Positions 48,846-60,800 of a stretch of 64,000 bases of DNA are shown piece by piece. Location: assembly GCA_026008535.1 (NCBI GenBank), contig BRKX01000002.1, positions 61,625,170 to 61,689,169 on the forward strand. The letters are read 5' to 3'. Each line of letters begins with the position of its first letter. Position 1 is the first letter of the stretch. Source of the DNA: Perilla frutescens (taxonomy: Eukaryota; Streptophyta; Magnoliopsida; Lamiales; Lamiaceae). The notes beneath the pieces are model-generated. The model made no database searches and was not told where the DNA came from. It saw only the letters and a program-made list of their open reading frames with translations. A program made the position numbers and the translations under genes.

Positions 48846-49410
48846 TATTTAATTTGACATGGAAAATATTTTTGTAAGGAAAATTATGGATTTGAAATTG
48901 TAATCGTGATTTATATATATATATATGTGTGTGTGTGTATCATTCATATTTTACGATTTTGGATATGAACTTTGTCAATTTTTATATTTTAAGCTTTGAT
49001 TGATTAATGTGGAATGAATGTATCTAAAATAATCCGTCTGATAAAATTCAGAACAAACCTTGTAGAGGTGGACTAATAAATCAAAACTTTAATATCTAAT
49101 AAGATGTATAAATGAAAAAAGATAAAAGTAACAAAATCAAAGAAATCTCGAAAATTATAGGATGATAACTCAAGAGACCAGAGCCTCATCAACACTCATA
49201 TGAAAAATCCAAAATAGGAAAAGATACATGAAAAAGAGTATTTCCTCTATGAAAAACGAAAATAACCATTACCAAAAATATCTCGAGCAATTGCACTATC
49301 AGTACAAGAAATGGAATTAAACAAAGTGCCAAAAGGTATAGAAGGGGAGGCAAGAAATAAATAAAATAGAATCAAAACTCTAATATGAAGCCTAAAATAA
49401 AATGAAATAA
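48053..49410. other. AT-rich intergenic DNA with TA and GT microsatellites
   Basis: Contains (TA)n at about 48204-48228 followed by GT/CG-alternating sequence to 48270, (TA)n at 48790-48839, and TA then GT repeats at 48916-48939. No gene recognised. Confidence 0.6.
48790..48839. repeat. (TA)n microsatellite
   Basis: About 25 uninterrupted TA units, capable of forming a cruciform. Confidence 0.95.
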
Positions 49411-50162
49411 ATAAATCTAAAAAAAATCAGATAAATCCGCGAACATGCGCACGGGGCGCGAGATGGGATTGGTCGTGTCTTGGCTTGCGCCAATCAGCGT
49501 CGGTGTGGTACTCGTGCCTCGTCCACAGCAGAACCCCTGTTTGAATCGGAGCATGGGTCGCGCCACATGGCACGGCCGTTGTTGCGCTCGTTGTCTCGTG
49601 TTGCACCTGCTAGAACTCTCGAATTTAATCATCGGCATCCCACCTAGGCTCGTATCACGTTACAAAAAAAATGATATTTAAAGATAATATTATTAGCGAT
49701 GACAAATTTCGTCACTTATAATAGATTTAATTTGAAGTAACGACATGTCGTCTCTAATTACCACATGTTATCTCTAATGACATTTTTGTGACAACACTAT
49801 TATTACTTAAAAATATTTTTTGTGTTGTCTGAAATAAATTGTTGAAACGGGGATTAGAGAGAGGAAGAATCATGATAATCTCCAAAAATCATAGCTTGAT
49901 GATCTTCAACAATGATAGTTTTGTTTCAATTAATAAAACAGAGATTGAAAAATGAGAGAGATGAGAGAACGGTGTTTGCAGAGGGAAGAGAGAGAAAATC
50001 AGATCTTTTTCCTAATAGTATTGATATATGAATATATAGATATACATAAATAATAATCCTTAATAGTAAATATGGAATTAAGGGTATTATAGTACTTTTT
50101 TAAAATAATGGTTAGAAACATCACTTTTTTTAAAAATAGCTATTTACATTATTTACTAAGTA
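49411..50162. other. GC-rich island then CACTA-end-like sequence
   Basis: 49436-49660 is GC-rich against an AT-rich background, with GCGC-containing words and no convincing protein. Next to it, CACGTTACAAAAAAA at about 49657 is followed by TTAGCGATGACAAATTTCGT and related GTCGTCTCTAA motifs to about 49800. This resembles a decayed CACTA terminus with subterminal repeats. The remainder is AT-rich. Confidence 0.35.
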
Positions 50163-50726
50163 ATAATGATTATTTTCTCATATTACAATACTTTTTTTCT
50201 CTGTTCGTGTAACTGGAACCAGATGCATCAAAACACAATGTTACATTGATGCACAAACAATTCTAAAATCTTTGATAGGTTAGATTTTCATTATTATGCT
50301 GAAAAATCGAATACAGACGTTTTAAAGAGAAGTGTTCTTGTTTGAGAGAGAAAATGAGGGGTTCACAATTTTTGTATTCAAATTTTAGAAAAGGGAGGTG
50401 GAAATGGTAAAATAGGTTAACAATTATCATATATGCTCCGAATTTGTGCTAAACAAACTGATTAAATTAAACTTGTAAATGTTCATGTGTTTCCCATTCA
50501 ATTTTGAATTTGAAAACTATCGAATTTCAAGCATGAACATTAAATTCGAAAAAACGTTCGAATAATTTTTTTTCGAAACTATTGACAATATGTGTTCAAA
50601 AATATATTTTTGAACATGCTTTGCATTTTTTAAAATGAATTTTTTAACATAGTCTTGGATAAAAAAATATTAAAAAAATATTTAAAAAATGAAAGGGTAT
50701 TGTGGTGTAATTAGAAACATCATAAC
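50163..50726. mobile_element. Possible decayed MULE-like element
   Basis: The right end reads TTGTGGTGTAATTAGAAACA, close to the right end of the MULE at 44635-45481. The left end (about 50167) carries a diverged inverted version around TCATATTACAATAC. No target duplication was found. Confidence 0.35.
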
Positions 50727-50737
50727 TATAAATATTA

Positions 50738-50983
50738 TTCCATCCGTTTCTAATTAAGTGTCATTTTGAATGAATGCACACGGATTAATAAATTAATTGA
50801 GTTACCTAGCTAATACACCCTTATGTGAATATATTAAATGAGTTAAATATAGATGTATGAATTCATTAAATGAGGGCAAGTGTGTGAAAAATGTGAATTT
50901 TCTGTCTCGAATTTGTAGAATGACATTTTTTTTGAAATAAAATTTAAATGCTAAAATGACATTTATTCAGAAACAGAAAGAGT
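50738..50983. mobile_element. Stowaway-like MITE
   Basis: The ends are inverted repeats: TTCCATCCGTTTCTAATTAA on the left, and on the reverse strand CTCTTTCTGTTTCTGAATAA. Both continue into GTCATTTT. TA dinucleotides flank it at 50736-50737 and 50984-50985. Size 246 bp, typical of Tc1/mariner-derived Stowaway elements. Confidence 0.75.
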
Positions 50984-51060
50984 ATACTTTCACTCTATTT
51001 TCTTCAGTTTTAGAATTATAAGTTAATAATTAGACTAATTTATGTACCTCTATACCAAAA

Positions 51061-51860
51061 TTATACAAAACTTAAATAGGTATTGCAGTTGGAAAAAAAC
51101 ATAGGATTATTGACGGCTAAACTTGCCAACGAATGCGCTAATGAATTCGCATTTCTCCTGGCACAACTATAGATTACTTTATCAAAATTGCAGGTCTCAC
51201 CACGATAGGAGAAGTCCTCACCCTCATTGTTGAGTTGTTGTTGGATCCCTTTGCAGTCTGTCTCAAGTATAATTCTTCTACCGCCATATTCTTTAGCAAG
51301 TAGCAGCCCCTCTTGACAGGCTAGTCCTTCAGCAATATCAGAGGAGAAGTGAACATCAAGTCTTTTGCATCTAGAAACCACACATTTCCCATGCATGTCT
51401 GGAATGACTACTCCCAGACCAACACTATCCTTTGATTTGGTAGAAGCATCCACATTAATTTTCCAAAATTCCTCTGGAGGTTTGTGCCAAATATCCAACT
51501 CATCAGACCTATCCGTGGGAGGGTAAGGGAATCTTGATATTCAATGTGCAACTTCAGCGCAAGTTCAAAGCAACATTTTGAAAAACTAGCAGATTGCGTT
51601 TTTTCCAATTAATCCACAATAAGACAACAAACAAACTATGAGTGATGGGTTCATCATTCTGAGAAAATTGCTCAAACCAAGATCGGATAGATAATGCGCT
51701 GTTGCCTGACTCAGTGTTCAGCCGAAGAGGAGAAGCTTGCCAATAGAAGGAAGACCAATGACAATCTCGCAAACAATGTTCCATAGATTCCTCAGCCACG
51801 CCACATCTTCGACATAAGCCATCACAAGCAACATGTTTCTTATAATACAATGCATGGAAG
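51061..51860 (-). pseudogene. LINE (L1-type) 3' fragment: zf-RVT and RNase H
   Basis: Minus-strand frames show a reverse-transcriptase zinc-binding segment (CRRCGVAEESMEHCLRDC, about 51815-51762) and then an RNase H-like domain with INVDAS, AEGLACQEG and LETDCKG, matching the first three acidic catalytic positions, and ANSLAHSLAS near the end. The two lie in different frames with a frameshift near 51500-51560. Reverse transcriptase and endonuclease are missing, which fits 5' truncation. Such orphan RNase H fragments are common in plants and are not functional genes. Confidence 0.78.
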
Positions 51861-52600
51861 ATTCCTCAATCAACCATAGGTTGGCCGAGAATCCTTAACA
51901 ACAGTGTTGACGTACAAGTCGTTTTTTTTGCCCTATTTGAAATCATTAAATCAAGATCATCTTCCAATCTTTTTTTTTTAATTTAGATCAATTCAAGTGT
52001 TTTTCTGTTGTTATGCAAACTTTATTCTAATTCACATATGATAAAATTGTACTTCAGAAGATATATATACAATATTCAATATGATTAACACAATGAAATG
52101 GTAGATTACTTATTATTTATTTTTAGATAAAATAATTTATTTTAATGTTCTTAATATATTAATATATTATGGTTCTAACTTATTAGGTATTTAATTAATA
52201 TTTTTCTAGTTATAAATATAATATACCTTATCACTTTTAATTTTATCTTTTTAAAGAAACTTGTAATTTTACATATTATAATATTCTTTTAATAAAATGA
52301 TACAAATTATGTGTAACCCTGTGATCTCTACTACTAGTACTAATTAAATGAGTATATGGGATTAAAATTGAGAAGGATAACAATTGATCCATGGCCATTA
52401 TTTTGTGTGAATATTGTCATATTGACTAGATCAAATCTCCAAATGTTGCTCAATTAGGTGAAATACTTGGTGACTTCGTTTAACAATTAAAATTTACTGA
52501 GAAGGTTTTCATTAGAAAATTCCAAAAAATTTCCCGAGTAATTACCCTCAAAGTCAGCCAAGCTGAACTACCACATATATTAATATTTTTTTTTTTCACA

Positions 52601-52603
<3 letters not shown>
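51861..52603. other. Upstream region of the ankyrin gene
   Basis: AT-rich DNA that should contain the promoter of the gene starting at 52688. No clear element or gene is seen. Confidence 0.4.

Positions 52604-52661
<58 letters not shown>
52604..52661. repeat. (CT)n tract in the ankyrin gene leader
   Basis: About 29 uninterrupted CT units ending 26 bp before the start codon, so probably inside the 5' UTR or core promoter. CT-rich leaders are common in plant genes, but this one is long and likely length-variable. Confidence 0.92.
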
Positions 52662-52664
<3 letters not shown>

Positions 52665-52687
52665 GGGTAAAAAATCCATCATAAGAA

Positions 52688-54906
52688 ATGGAGGGAGGGT
52701 TTGGAGAAGCATCCGAAACGAAGAAGCTTTACGATGCTGCAGAAGAAGGTGATGTAATTGCAGTCCAACAACTTCTCCAACAAGATCCTCTGCTTCTCCA
52801 AAGAATTTCATTCAAAATATGTGCCGCAACTCCTTTGCACGCAGCCACAACGCAGGGACACTTAGCCATTGTCGAAGAAATCTTGAACACAAATCCTCAG
52901 CTAGTCGAGGAATTCAACTCCCGATATTCGACTGCCCTCCACATTGCATCGGCAAAAGGCCATGTAGAAATTGCTCGTAAATTGCTATCAGCTGCCCCTC
53001 ACTTGTGCCTGTCACGTGACTGTGAAGGGCTGAACCCTATTCATCTTGCAGCCATGAAAGGCCATGTTGAGGTCTTAGAAGAACTCGCTCGAACGGCTCC
53101 CGTTGCTGCCATGGAGAAGCTGCCTCGTGGCCAGACCGTCTTGCATTTGTGCGTCAAACATACTAAGTTGGAGGCTTTAAAGGTTTTGGTGCCAATTTTG
53201 AGTGAGTTTGTATCTGAGAAAGATGATGATGGCGAGACTATATTGCATTTGGCTGTTAGGTACAAGCAAATCGAGGTAAACCCAAGTCTTTTGCAAAATT
53301 TTATTTGCTTTCATCTTAATTTAATTCCAATAAATGAAATATAATACAATTGTGAAATATATATAAGATCTCTTTTATAATTGGCGAACTTGGTGGCTAC
53401 TCTTTTTTCTGCCCTCGAGTACTTAGTTTACGTCTTTACGTACCTTACCTTGTATTAATCAAACTGTGAACGTTGTTTTGTTTGGTATGATTTTCCTCAT
53501 TTTTCTTAGAGCAGTACTCTTTCTCGGCCTTCCCTCCGGGTTTTGCATGTTGGTTTTAACGAGGCTCAAGTCCCTTGAATTTTCAGGTTGTCATCTCCAG
53601 AATTTTTAGGATTTTTTCTTTTTCTTTTTTATATATTCAATTCATTTGAGACTTTTACTCACCAAATGTTTTTATTCCACTTCCTTGTAAGTGTTTTATT
53701 TATTGGTGTCTTAGTATCAAAATTAACTAGTCTACGTACCCTCTACCTTTTAGTTGGTACGTACGCACATTAAAGTTTTTCTTTCAACTCGTTTATTTAT
53801 AATTTATTCATGATTGACAATATTATGGCATTGATTATCACCTTATCTGTGCGGATGAAATCTGCATTTTCATATTGTACAATTTTTTTTTTCAATTTCA
53901 ATATCTTGTACTTTAATTAGTTTAATTTTACATTTGTTATTTAAGATTTATCTTACTCAAGAGGGGTTATTATAATTTTTTAATTATTAATTTATTATTT
54001 AAAAACTTAAATACTAAAAATATATAATAAACCCTAATTGGACAGGGTGTAACTTAAAATGATTGTGCAATAGAAAATGTAATACAAGTGTCAATGTGAT
54101 CTTACTATTGAGACAATGTTGTCACTAAATATATTTGGACAAAGTCGCAGATCATACGATACTTGGTGGGAAACACAAACATAGACAAGGAATCCAAAAA
54201 CTGCAAGGGACAAACACCCCTAAAAATCCTCGAACAATCCCCTTCAGACACAACAACATCCCAAATCAAAAGCATTCTCCTCTCTGCAATCCGCAACACC
54301 GCCGCCGCCACTCAAACCCATCAACCACTCGAATGGCTGGCCAGACAACGAGACGCCATAATGGTGGTGGCGATCCTCATAGCAACGATGGCTTTCCAGG
54401 CCGGAGTCAACCCGGCCGGCGGCGTTTGGCAGGATGACTCAGCTCAAGATTGGCCAGGCTACCCGGTGGCGCCGCCGCATAGGGCCGGCGAAGCTATTAT
54501 GGCCTACAGCCATCCCAGAATATACAAGAGATTCATACACTCCAACACAGTAGCTTTCGTGACGTCGCTCAGCACAATCTTGCTGCTCATCAGCGGACTG
54601 CCCATGAGAAACCGGTTCTTCATGTGGGTTCTGATGGCGGCGATGTGGGCGGCGATCTCGTCGGTGGCGGCGACGTTCGCCGTGTCCATTACCGTGATCA
54701 CTCCGAGTAGGGATAGGGAAAATCTTAGCAGTGCTAGTGTGACCGGGATTACCGTGTGGTCGGCAGCGACGGCGGTTCTTCTAGTCGGGAATACGCTGCG
54801 GCTGCTGAATTGGTGGTTGAAAAGCAAAGGAATAACGGTGTGGCGGCCAGAGAGATTCAGGAGATTTGTTGAGGTTAGGTGTAGAATTGGCAACCAAGGA
54901 GTTTGA
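52688..54906 (+). CDS. Ankyrin-repeat PGG-domain membrane protein
   Basis: Two exons, 52688-53275 and 54151-54906, join in phase 0 to 447 aa. Residues 13-220 hold about six ankyrin repeats (for example TPLHAATTQGHLAIVEEIL, TALHIASAKGHVEIARKLL and NPIHLAAMKGHVEVLEEL). The C-terminal half begins a PGG domain at about residue 264 (DAIMVVAILIATMAFQAGVN then PAGG) and contains about four membrane helices. This is the plant ITN1/ACD6-like family, plasma- or endomembrane proteins linked to salt, ABA and defence signalling; the specific role cannot be read. The 875-bp intron is AT-rich. The protein is complete. Confidence 0.93.
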
Positions 54907-54993
54907 ATAAATGCTTATTTGATTTGAATATTATATAGAGATTATGTTTCACCAATAAAACTTCAACAATGCATTTTAATATCTTAAAAGAAA

Positions 54994-56191
54994 GGGTTAA
55001 TTGCCAAAAAATGCACCACCTTTCAACAAATTTGCAAATTAGACATCACTTTTCAAACGTTTCAATAAAGACACGACCTTTTATTTTGTAGCAAAATAGA
55101 CACTCCCTTTCTTTTCCGGCCACTGGTAAAATGACGTGGCTTTATTTATTTCCTACGTGGACTATGATTCCTACGTGTACTTACCACGTCAATATTTAGT
55201 TTTTAGTTAATTGCCAAAAAATGCACCACCTTTCAACGAATTTGCAAATTAGACACCTCTTTTCAAAACGTTTCAATAATGACGCAACCTTTCATTTTGT
55301 AGCAAAATAGACACCCCTAATTTATCACGAGACGTGGCTGCAATTGAGGGTATTGACATGCTGATGTACAAAAAGCTCATGACACCGAACCTCTGCTAGG
55401 GAGGGAGGTGGATGCACCAACCTCGCTGCTGCCGCCACTGGCGTCGCCGCTCTCCGCCGCGCAGCAACATCGTCTCCGAAGGCGGCCATGAGGCCTGATA
55501 CACCGAACTGCCGGCAATGGGAGGAAATGCAGAAGGAGGAGAGCTGTTTTTTTTTCTTTTTAATATTTTATTTTATTTTATTTAGTGATTTTATTATATT
55601 TTTATTTAATAAGGATATTTGTGTAATTTTATAATTATTTATTTTTTATTTATATAATTTAGTGGTGCAAATAGAAACACCCTTAATTGGAGACATTCAG
55701 AATGTCTCCTTCTCTTCTAATTCAAGAGCAATTCTGAGTGTCTCCAATTAATTCGATCTTGCGTAAAATCTATTGTAATTTGACTTGATGGAATTTAATT
55801 TGTCATGAGCTTTTTGTACATCAGCATGCCAATATCCTCAACTGCAGCCACGTCTCGTGATAAATTAGGGGTGTCTATTTTGCTACAAAATGAAAGGTTG
55901 TGCCATTATTGAAACGTTTTGAAAAGTGGTGTCTAATTTGCAAATTCGTTGAAAGGTGGTGCATTTTTTGGCAATTAACTAAAAAATAAATATTGACATG
56001 GCAAGTACACGTATGAATCATAGTCCACGTAGGAAATAAATATAGCCACGTCATTTTACCGGTGACTGAAAAAGAAAGGGGGTGTCTATTTTGCTACAAA
56101 ATGAAAGGTCGTGTCTTTATTGAAACGTTTGAAAAGTGATGTCTAATTTGCAAATTCGTTGAAAGGTGGTGCATTTTTTGGCAATTAACCC
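54994..56191. mobile_element. Foldback MULE with about 390-bp terminal inverted repeats
   Basis: A perfect 9-bp target duplication, TAAAAGAAA, lies at 54985-54993 and 56192-56200. The arms, 54994 to about 55385 and about 55803 to 56191, are roughly 95% identical in inverted orientation, starting GGGTTAATTGCCAAAAAATG. Each arm is itself a diverged tandem pair: the same opening recurs about 210 bp in (55207 on the left). The loop has a GC-rich patch at 55385-55510 and an AT-rich part ending AATAGAAACACCC (about 55682), which resembles the tail of the MULE at 44635. No transposase is present. The high arm identity suggests a fairly young or gene-converted element. Confidence 0.85.
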
Positions 56192-56291
56192 TAAAAGAAA
56201 TAAGAACAATGTATCGAATTTTATATGATTTGCTGTTGGATTTTTCTTTTAAACTGTATTGTATCTTTTATAATTTTATAATTCTCTTATA

Positions 56292-56645
56292 TATAAGATG
56301 TACAACAAACGATCAATGCGTTAATCGATTCAATACGCGTTGACCCGATCAAACGCTGATCAAACAAATTATCAAAATGGATAATACTTTTTAGGGGTAC
56401 AAGTGATATTTTTTGAATTTTGAATAATACTTTTTAGTGTTATGATTGATATTCTTTTAACAAATTTTTTTTTCTAGCCAATAGTTTTTATTGATACAAC
56501 ATGATACTTTTGGACTTTTGAGTGATCCTTTTTAGTGTTATGATTCATACTAATTTTGAAAGGTTTTTCGGTCAACGCATTAATCGCGTCAACGAGTATT
56601 GACTTGGTCAATACGTTGACCGTCTGATGTGCACCTATTACACAT
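56292..56645. mobile_element. MITE with degenerate inverted repeats
   Basis: The left end (AATGCGTTAATCGATTCAAT, then ACGCGTTGAC) and the reverse complement of the right end (AACGTATTGACCAAGTCAAT, then ACTCGTTGAC) match over about 50 bp. The centre repeats ATACTTTTTAG and TGTTATGATT. The duplication is unclear, so ends are approximate. Confidence 0.6.
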
Positions 56646-57013
56646 AAAATCTGCTCATATACAAATAAAGTATGCAGTATGAATGAGTATCATGTGTTCT
56701 GCGTGTATTGCCCTAGCTAGCTTGTCCAAATGTACAAATGTATGTACATGCAATGGAGATCTCCTTTATCAAATGAAATCATCCATCCTACTTTCTCTAT
56801 CCCACTTAGTAACACCATTTTAATTTTTATTGGATTTAATTTATTCTATTTTTTTCTTCAATTTCAATTTGTTTTGGTTTAGTTTAATTTTATAATTATT
56901 ATTTACGGTATATATATTCCACCCAATTAGGGTATCTACTTATTTTTTAATAATTACTTTTTTTAGTTAATGTAATTGGTTAATAGGGTTGATTATTCCA
57001 AAATTAGAATATA

Positions 57014-57288
57014 CTCACTTCATCCCAATTATATAGTCCCTTTTCTAGTCGCACGTAGATTAAAAAAATTATGAAAACAAGAGATTAAAGCGAAACTTCC
57101 AATGATACCCTTATTTAATACTTATGACTTTCAAAATTTAAGTGGTTAGTATTTTAATTTTCAAGAATTAATAAGGGTGTATTTGTACATTATCATGAAA
57201 ATTAATGCTACTTTTAGTAATGAGACTATATAATTGGGATACCCCAAAATAGTAATAGAGACTATATATATAATCGGGACGGAGGGAG
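57014..57288. mobile_element. Stowaway-type MITE
   Basis: On the reverse strand the right end reads CTCCCTCCGTCCCGATTATA, the classic Stowaway terminus. The left end is a diverged CTCACTTCATCCCAATTATA. TA flanks both sides (57012-57013, 57289-57290). Size 275 bp. Confidence 0.85.
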
Positions 57289-57290
57289 TA

Positions 57291-58693
57291 TAATTTTTTA
57301 AAATTTCAATTTTTAGCAATAAATGTTAGTTATTATTGGTTATACTACAATAAATTTTAATTTTGTAATAAATATTTTTAAAATATTAAATTTAATAGTG
57401 CATGAGACACAATAGTGAAATAGGGGAGGACTAGATGATTTTATTCGCTCTTTTATTAATGGTTTACACTCGTCAAGCTAATATATTTCATTACTTAATT
57501 AATTTGGGTGGTTTAATTATAGGTTTATATCCTTCAAGTTGGGTTTAATAAATATTAAGGGTTAAGAGCTAGTCGCATAGCCCACTCGACTATTCTTCAA
57601 GGTTTACATTGTCACATCTTTGACTGCTGTCTATTTAGTCTCCCGAACTTCCTAAAATGACTCAAATTACTCCTTCTGTAAATGGAAAAATTAACATCAA
57701 TAACAAATTAAATACACACCTAATTAGCACACTTTTTTTTTATATATATTATACGGTTCTTTTCCACAGAAACTGTACTAGTTTGTACAATTTAAACCAA
57801 CTTAAATTGTACTAGGTAAATGTCAGCTGGCTAAATTGTACAATATGTGTTCAATTCAATCTCACATTTTTTATTAGTGTTTAATTAATTAATTATATAT
57901 ATGTATCACTATAGCGATATATTTGGCATGTAATATATGCATATGAATAATTTACACATAAGAAATAAGATACAAATATGTCATAAATACAGAGAGAAAC
58001 TTCAAATGATTAAAAATTAAGAAAATACACATGTTGGCCAACCAAACTTAATTAAATTGAAAATAAGAAAAAAAAAAAAAAAAGCACACCCAATTATTGA
58101 CTTAGGCACGAGCGACTCAAAATATAGCTATATTAGTTCAAGGTTTCAAGTAAATTAAGGTTGTATGTGTAAATTTTAAATAGATTTAAAATTAAAATAA
58201 GCCAGCGTGTCCTGTGTGTTACGTGCCTTACACATATATAATTTTATGTCGTATATGTATAAACTAAATTTAAATAGTGAATACATATTATTTTATGTGT
58301 ACATTTATGTATAAATCAAAATAAATATAATATCCAATCAACAACAATGACATGCGTTTCACGTTCATATGCATAAATTAAAAAAAATCAAAAGTATCGT
58401 GCGTTTCACATATAATCTAATAGATAAAAAAGTATATTAGGTTGTACTTAAAATAATGACGACTCTATACTTACAATCGTCAGTTTCTTATTCAAAATCG
58501 ATAAACACTTCATTCGAGTAAAATAGATTCGAGTTCAAGTAATAATAACTGGTAGAATAAAGAGAGAACTCGTTCCAAACATCGCCGATTGCTTTCCAAA
58601 ATGGTGAAGTGGTGGGATTTCTTGTTCTTGAACTCATCGTCTCCTTAGCCTGATTAATCATTTCGTAGATACGCGAAAGTGATCCTTAATACA
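57291..58693. other. AT-rich intergenic DNA next to the CACTA element
   Basis: No gene recognised. GTACTAG-type short inverted repeats lie at about 57775-57850 and an A16 run near 58069-58084. The minus strand at 58560-58650 has a short frame without a recognised domain. Confidence 0.4.
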
Positions 58694-59215
58694 CACTACA
58701 AAAAATTCGCTGATTTGTGACGGAATATTCTGTCGGTATACTCATATTTTCCGTCGTTATTTTTAACTACCGACAGAATAACGATGGACTGTGGCCGTCG
58801 TTAACCCTTTAGTCGGCAAACAAACCTAACAACAGAAAATATCAGTCGTTGATCGTAACGACGGCCATACCGACGGAATGTGGCCGTCGTTAAGTGTTGT
58901 GTCGTCTACAGTCTTTATTTCTTACGACGTTCATACCGACGGAAATAGCCCGTCGTTAATAATTAAAAATAAATAAAAAACGGAATAATGTAATGACGGA
59001 AACAGTCCGTCGTTAATAATTAAAAATAAATAAAAAATAAAATACGGAATAATTTAACGACGGAATATGTTCGTCGTTAATAATTAAAAATAAATAAATA
59101 AAAAATACTGAATAATTTAACAACGGAATATGTCCGTCGTTAAGTTTTAAGAATAAATAAAAAAATAAAAATCAGAATAATTTAATGACGACATAATTCC
59201 GTCGTTAAGTTTTTA
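58694..59215. repeat. CACTA subterminal repeat array
   Basis: About a dozen copies of CCGTCGTTA or its complement TAACGACGG, with one-base variants, alternate in both orientations within 520 bp. They are presumed binding sites for the accessory transposon protein. Several sit in repeated AATAATTAAAAATAAATAAA contexts, showing local duplication. Confidence 0.8.
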
Positions 59216-59396
59216 TTTTATTTTATTTATTTATTTATTTGTATTTTTTTTTTATAATTTTGATTATTGTTTGTAAATAAATTATGGAAGAACTTTAATA
59301 AACACGTAAAATAATATATATAAATCTCCAATAAAATACATAAAATGTCATAAAATATAATAAAGAGTGTATAAAATACAAATAATAATAGTAATG

Positions 59397-60800
59397 TCAA
59401 GATGAAGATGGAGGAGGGCCCCTAAACTGCGCCCGCATCAGCTCGAACATCTCGGCCTGTTGGCGTAGCATCTCCTACTGCTGATCAATCTTCTTCTGCT
59501 GGACTTGGAGAAGCACTGTCTGTGCGTCCATCTTCTCCTGGAGAGCCGCCTGCTGGGCGTCCATATTCTCCTGGAGAGCCCTGATGGTAGCCTGAGTGTC
59601 GGGCTGTGGAGGAGCTGCAGATGAGACGCTAGGAGTTGAATAACTCCGTGATCGACTGCCGAGCCCAAACACCCGATTCTTCTTCGAGTGCCGGAGGGCA
59701 GCGTCGACATATATGGCGCTCATGGCCACTGGTGGTGGCGCCTCATCTGTGCCAGGAGTCGGCTGGCTCAACTCCTAAACCCGAGCCAATACATCAACCT
59801 ATTCACAATATCAAATAAGAATGATTAAATATTTAATTTCTATGTTATTAATAAATTTATAAATATTGATAAATTAACTTACAATTATACGAACAGACTT
59901 TCCATCTGTGTGGGATCCATCAGGATTGTCGTGCAGCCTCTTGAATGTCTCCCACACCACGTCATTGGGCTGCACACCCTTCTCCTTAGCCTATTGGATA
60001 GACATGTTAGCACAAACATATTAATAAATAAATAAATAATTTAATTGGATACCAAAGCCGCAGCATGCGCAACTGCACTCCAAGAGCCTCCTCGATGCTT
60101 CACAATGTCTGTGCCAGGACCATTGGGCTCACTCAGACGATTTTTCAATGCGATCACTGACTTCTTCTTGAAGGCATCACTGTCTCAATACGCCTTGAAA
60201 CCCTCCCACATCTCAACTGGCATGAATGGAGGGCAGCCCTTGGTCCTATCCTTCTTGAAGTAATGGACCATGTTCATGTATCTCTGAGGAGCCCTGAACT
60301 CCCATGCTGCCCAAATGGCATCCTCCAAAGTGGGATCCCAAAACCACTTCTTCTGCAATATATTGAGAACATATGAAAATACTAAACTTATATAACATTT
60401 TAAAATAAAATATATAATAATAAGATACCCGAAACTCCTCCCTATATGTCTGCCTCCTCTCAGGGGGCACCATCTTCCAGGTGTAGCTTTCCGGATGTAA
60501 AAACTTCTTGAAGCTGGATGTAATGGTGGCTGAGGTGGGATAACTCGGCATCAATTGGCTTCCAAATGTACAAAATAATAAATATATTAGAATATTAGAA
60601 TAATAAAAATAATAATCTGTAAAAAAATATTCAACTATCTAATTCAACATACCCATCCTGAAGCCAACAGCGATGACGACCCTGCGCATCAATATCGGAC
60701 AGTGACGATCCGTATAGTGAGATATCGCCAACTGGGCCGCTCAGGCCCACAGATAACGATGATGAACCTCCAGCTGAAGTAGTACCGCCTCCCTGCATCT
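59397..60800 (-). pseudogene. Transposase_24 (Ptta/En/Spm) accessory protein remnant
   Basis: Minus-strand pieces, joined by likely introns, read: a Gly/Ser-rich N-terminus; SSFKKFLHPESYTWKMVPPE; FWDPTLEDAIWAAWEFRAPQ; KNRLSEPNGPGTDIVKHRGG; KEKGVQPNDVVWETFKRLHD; a Gln-rich coiled coil; and the end RGPPPSSS with TGA at 59399-59397. This is the plant transposase family associated with CACTA elements. In-frame stops occur at 60187-60185 (TGA) and 59477-59475 (TAG), so it is inactive. Confidence 0.75.

Noticed and set aside
51061..51498. Stand-alone RNase H gene
   Set aside because: The preceding zinc-binding RT segment in a neighbouring frame and the truncated context show it is a LINE tail.
53588..53773. 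Open frame within the ankyrin gene intron
   Set aside because: Composition is AT-rich intronic and the two flanking exons join perfectly in phase 0 without it.
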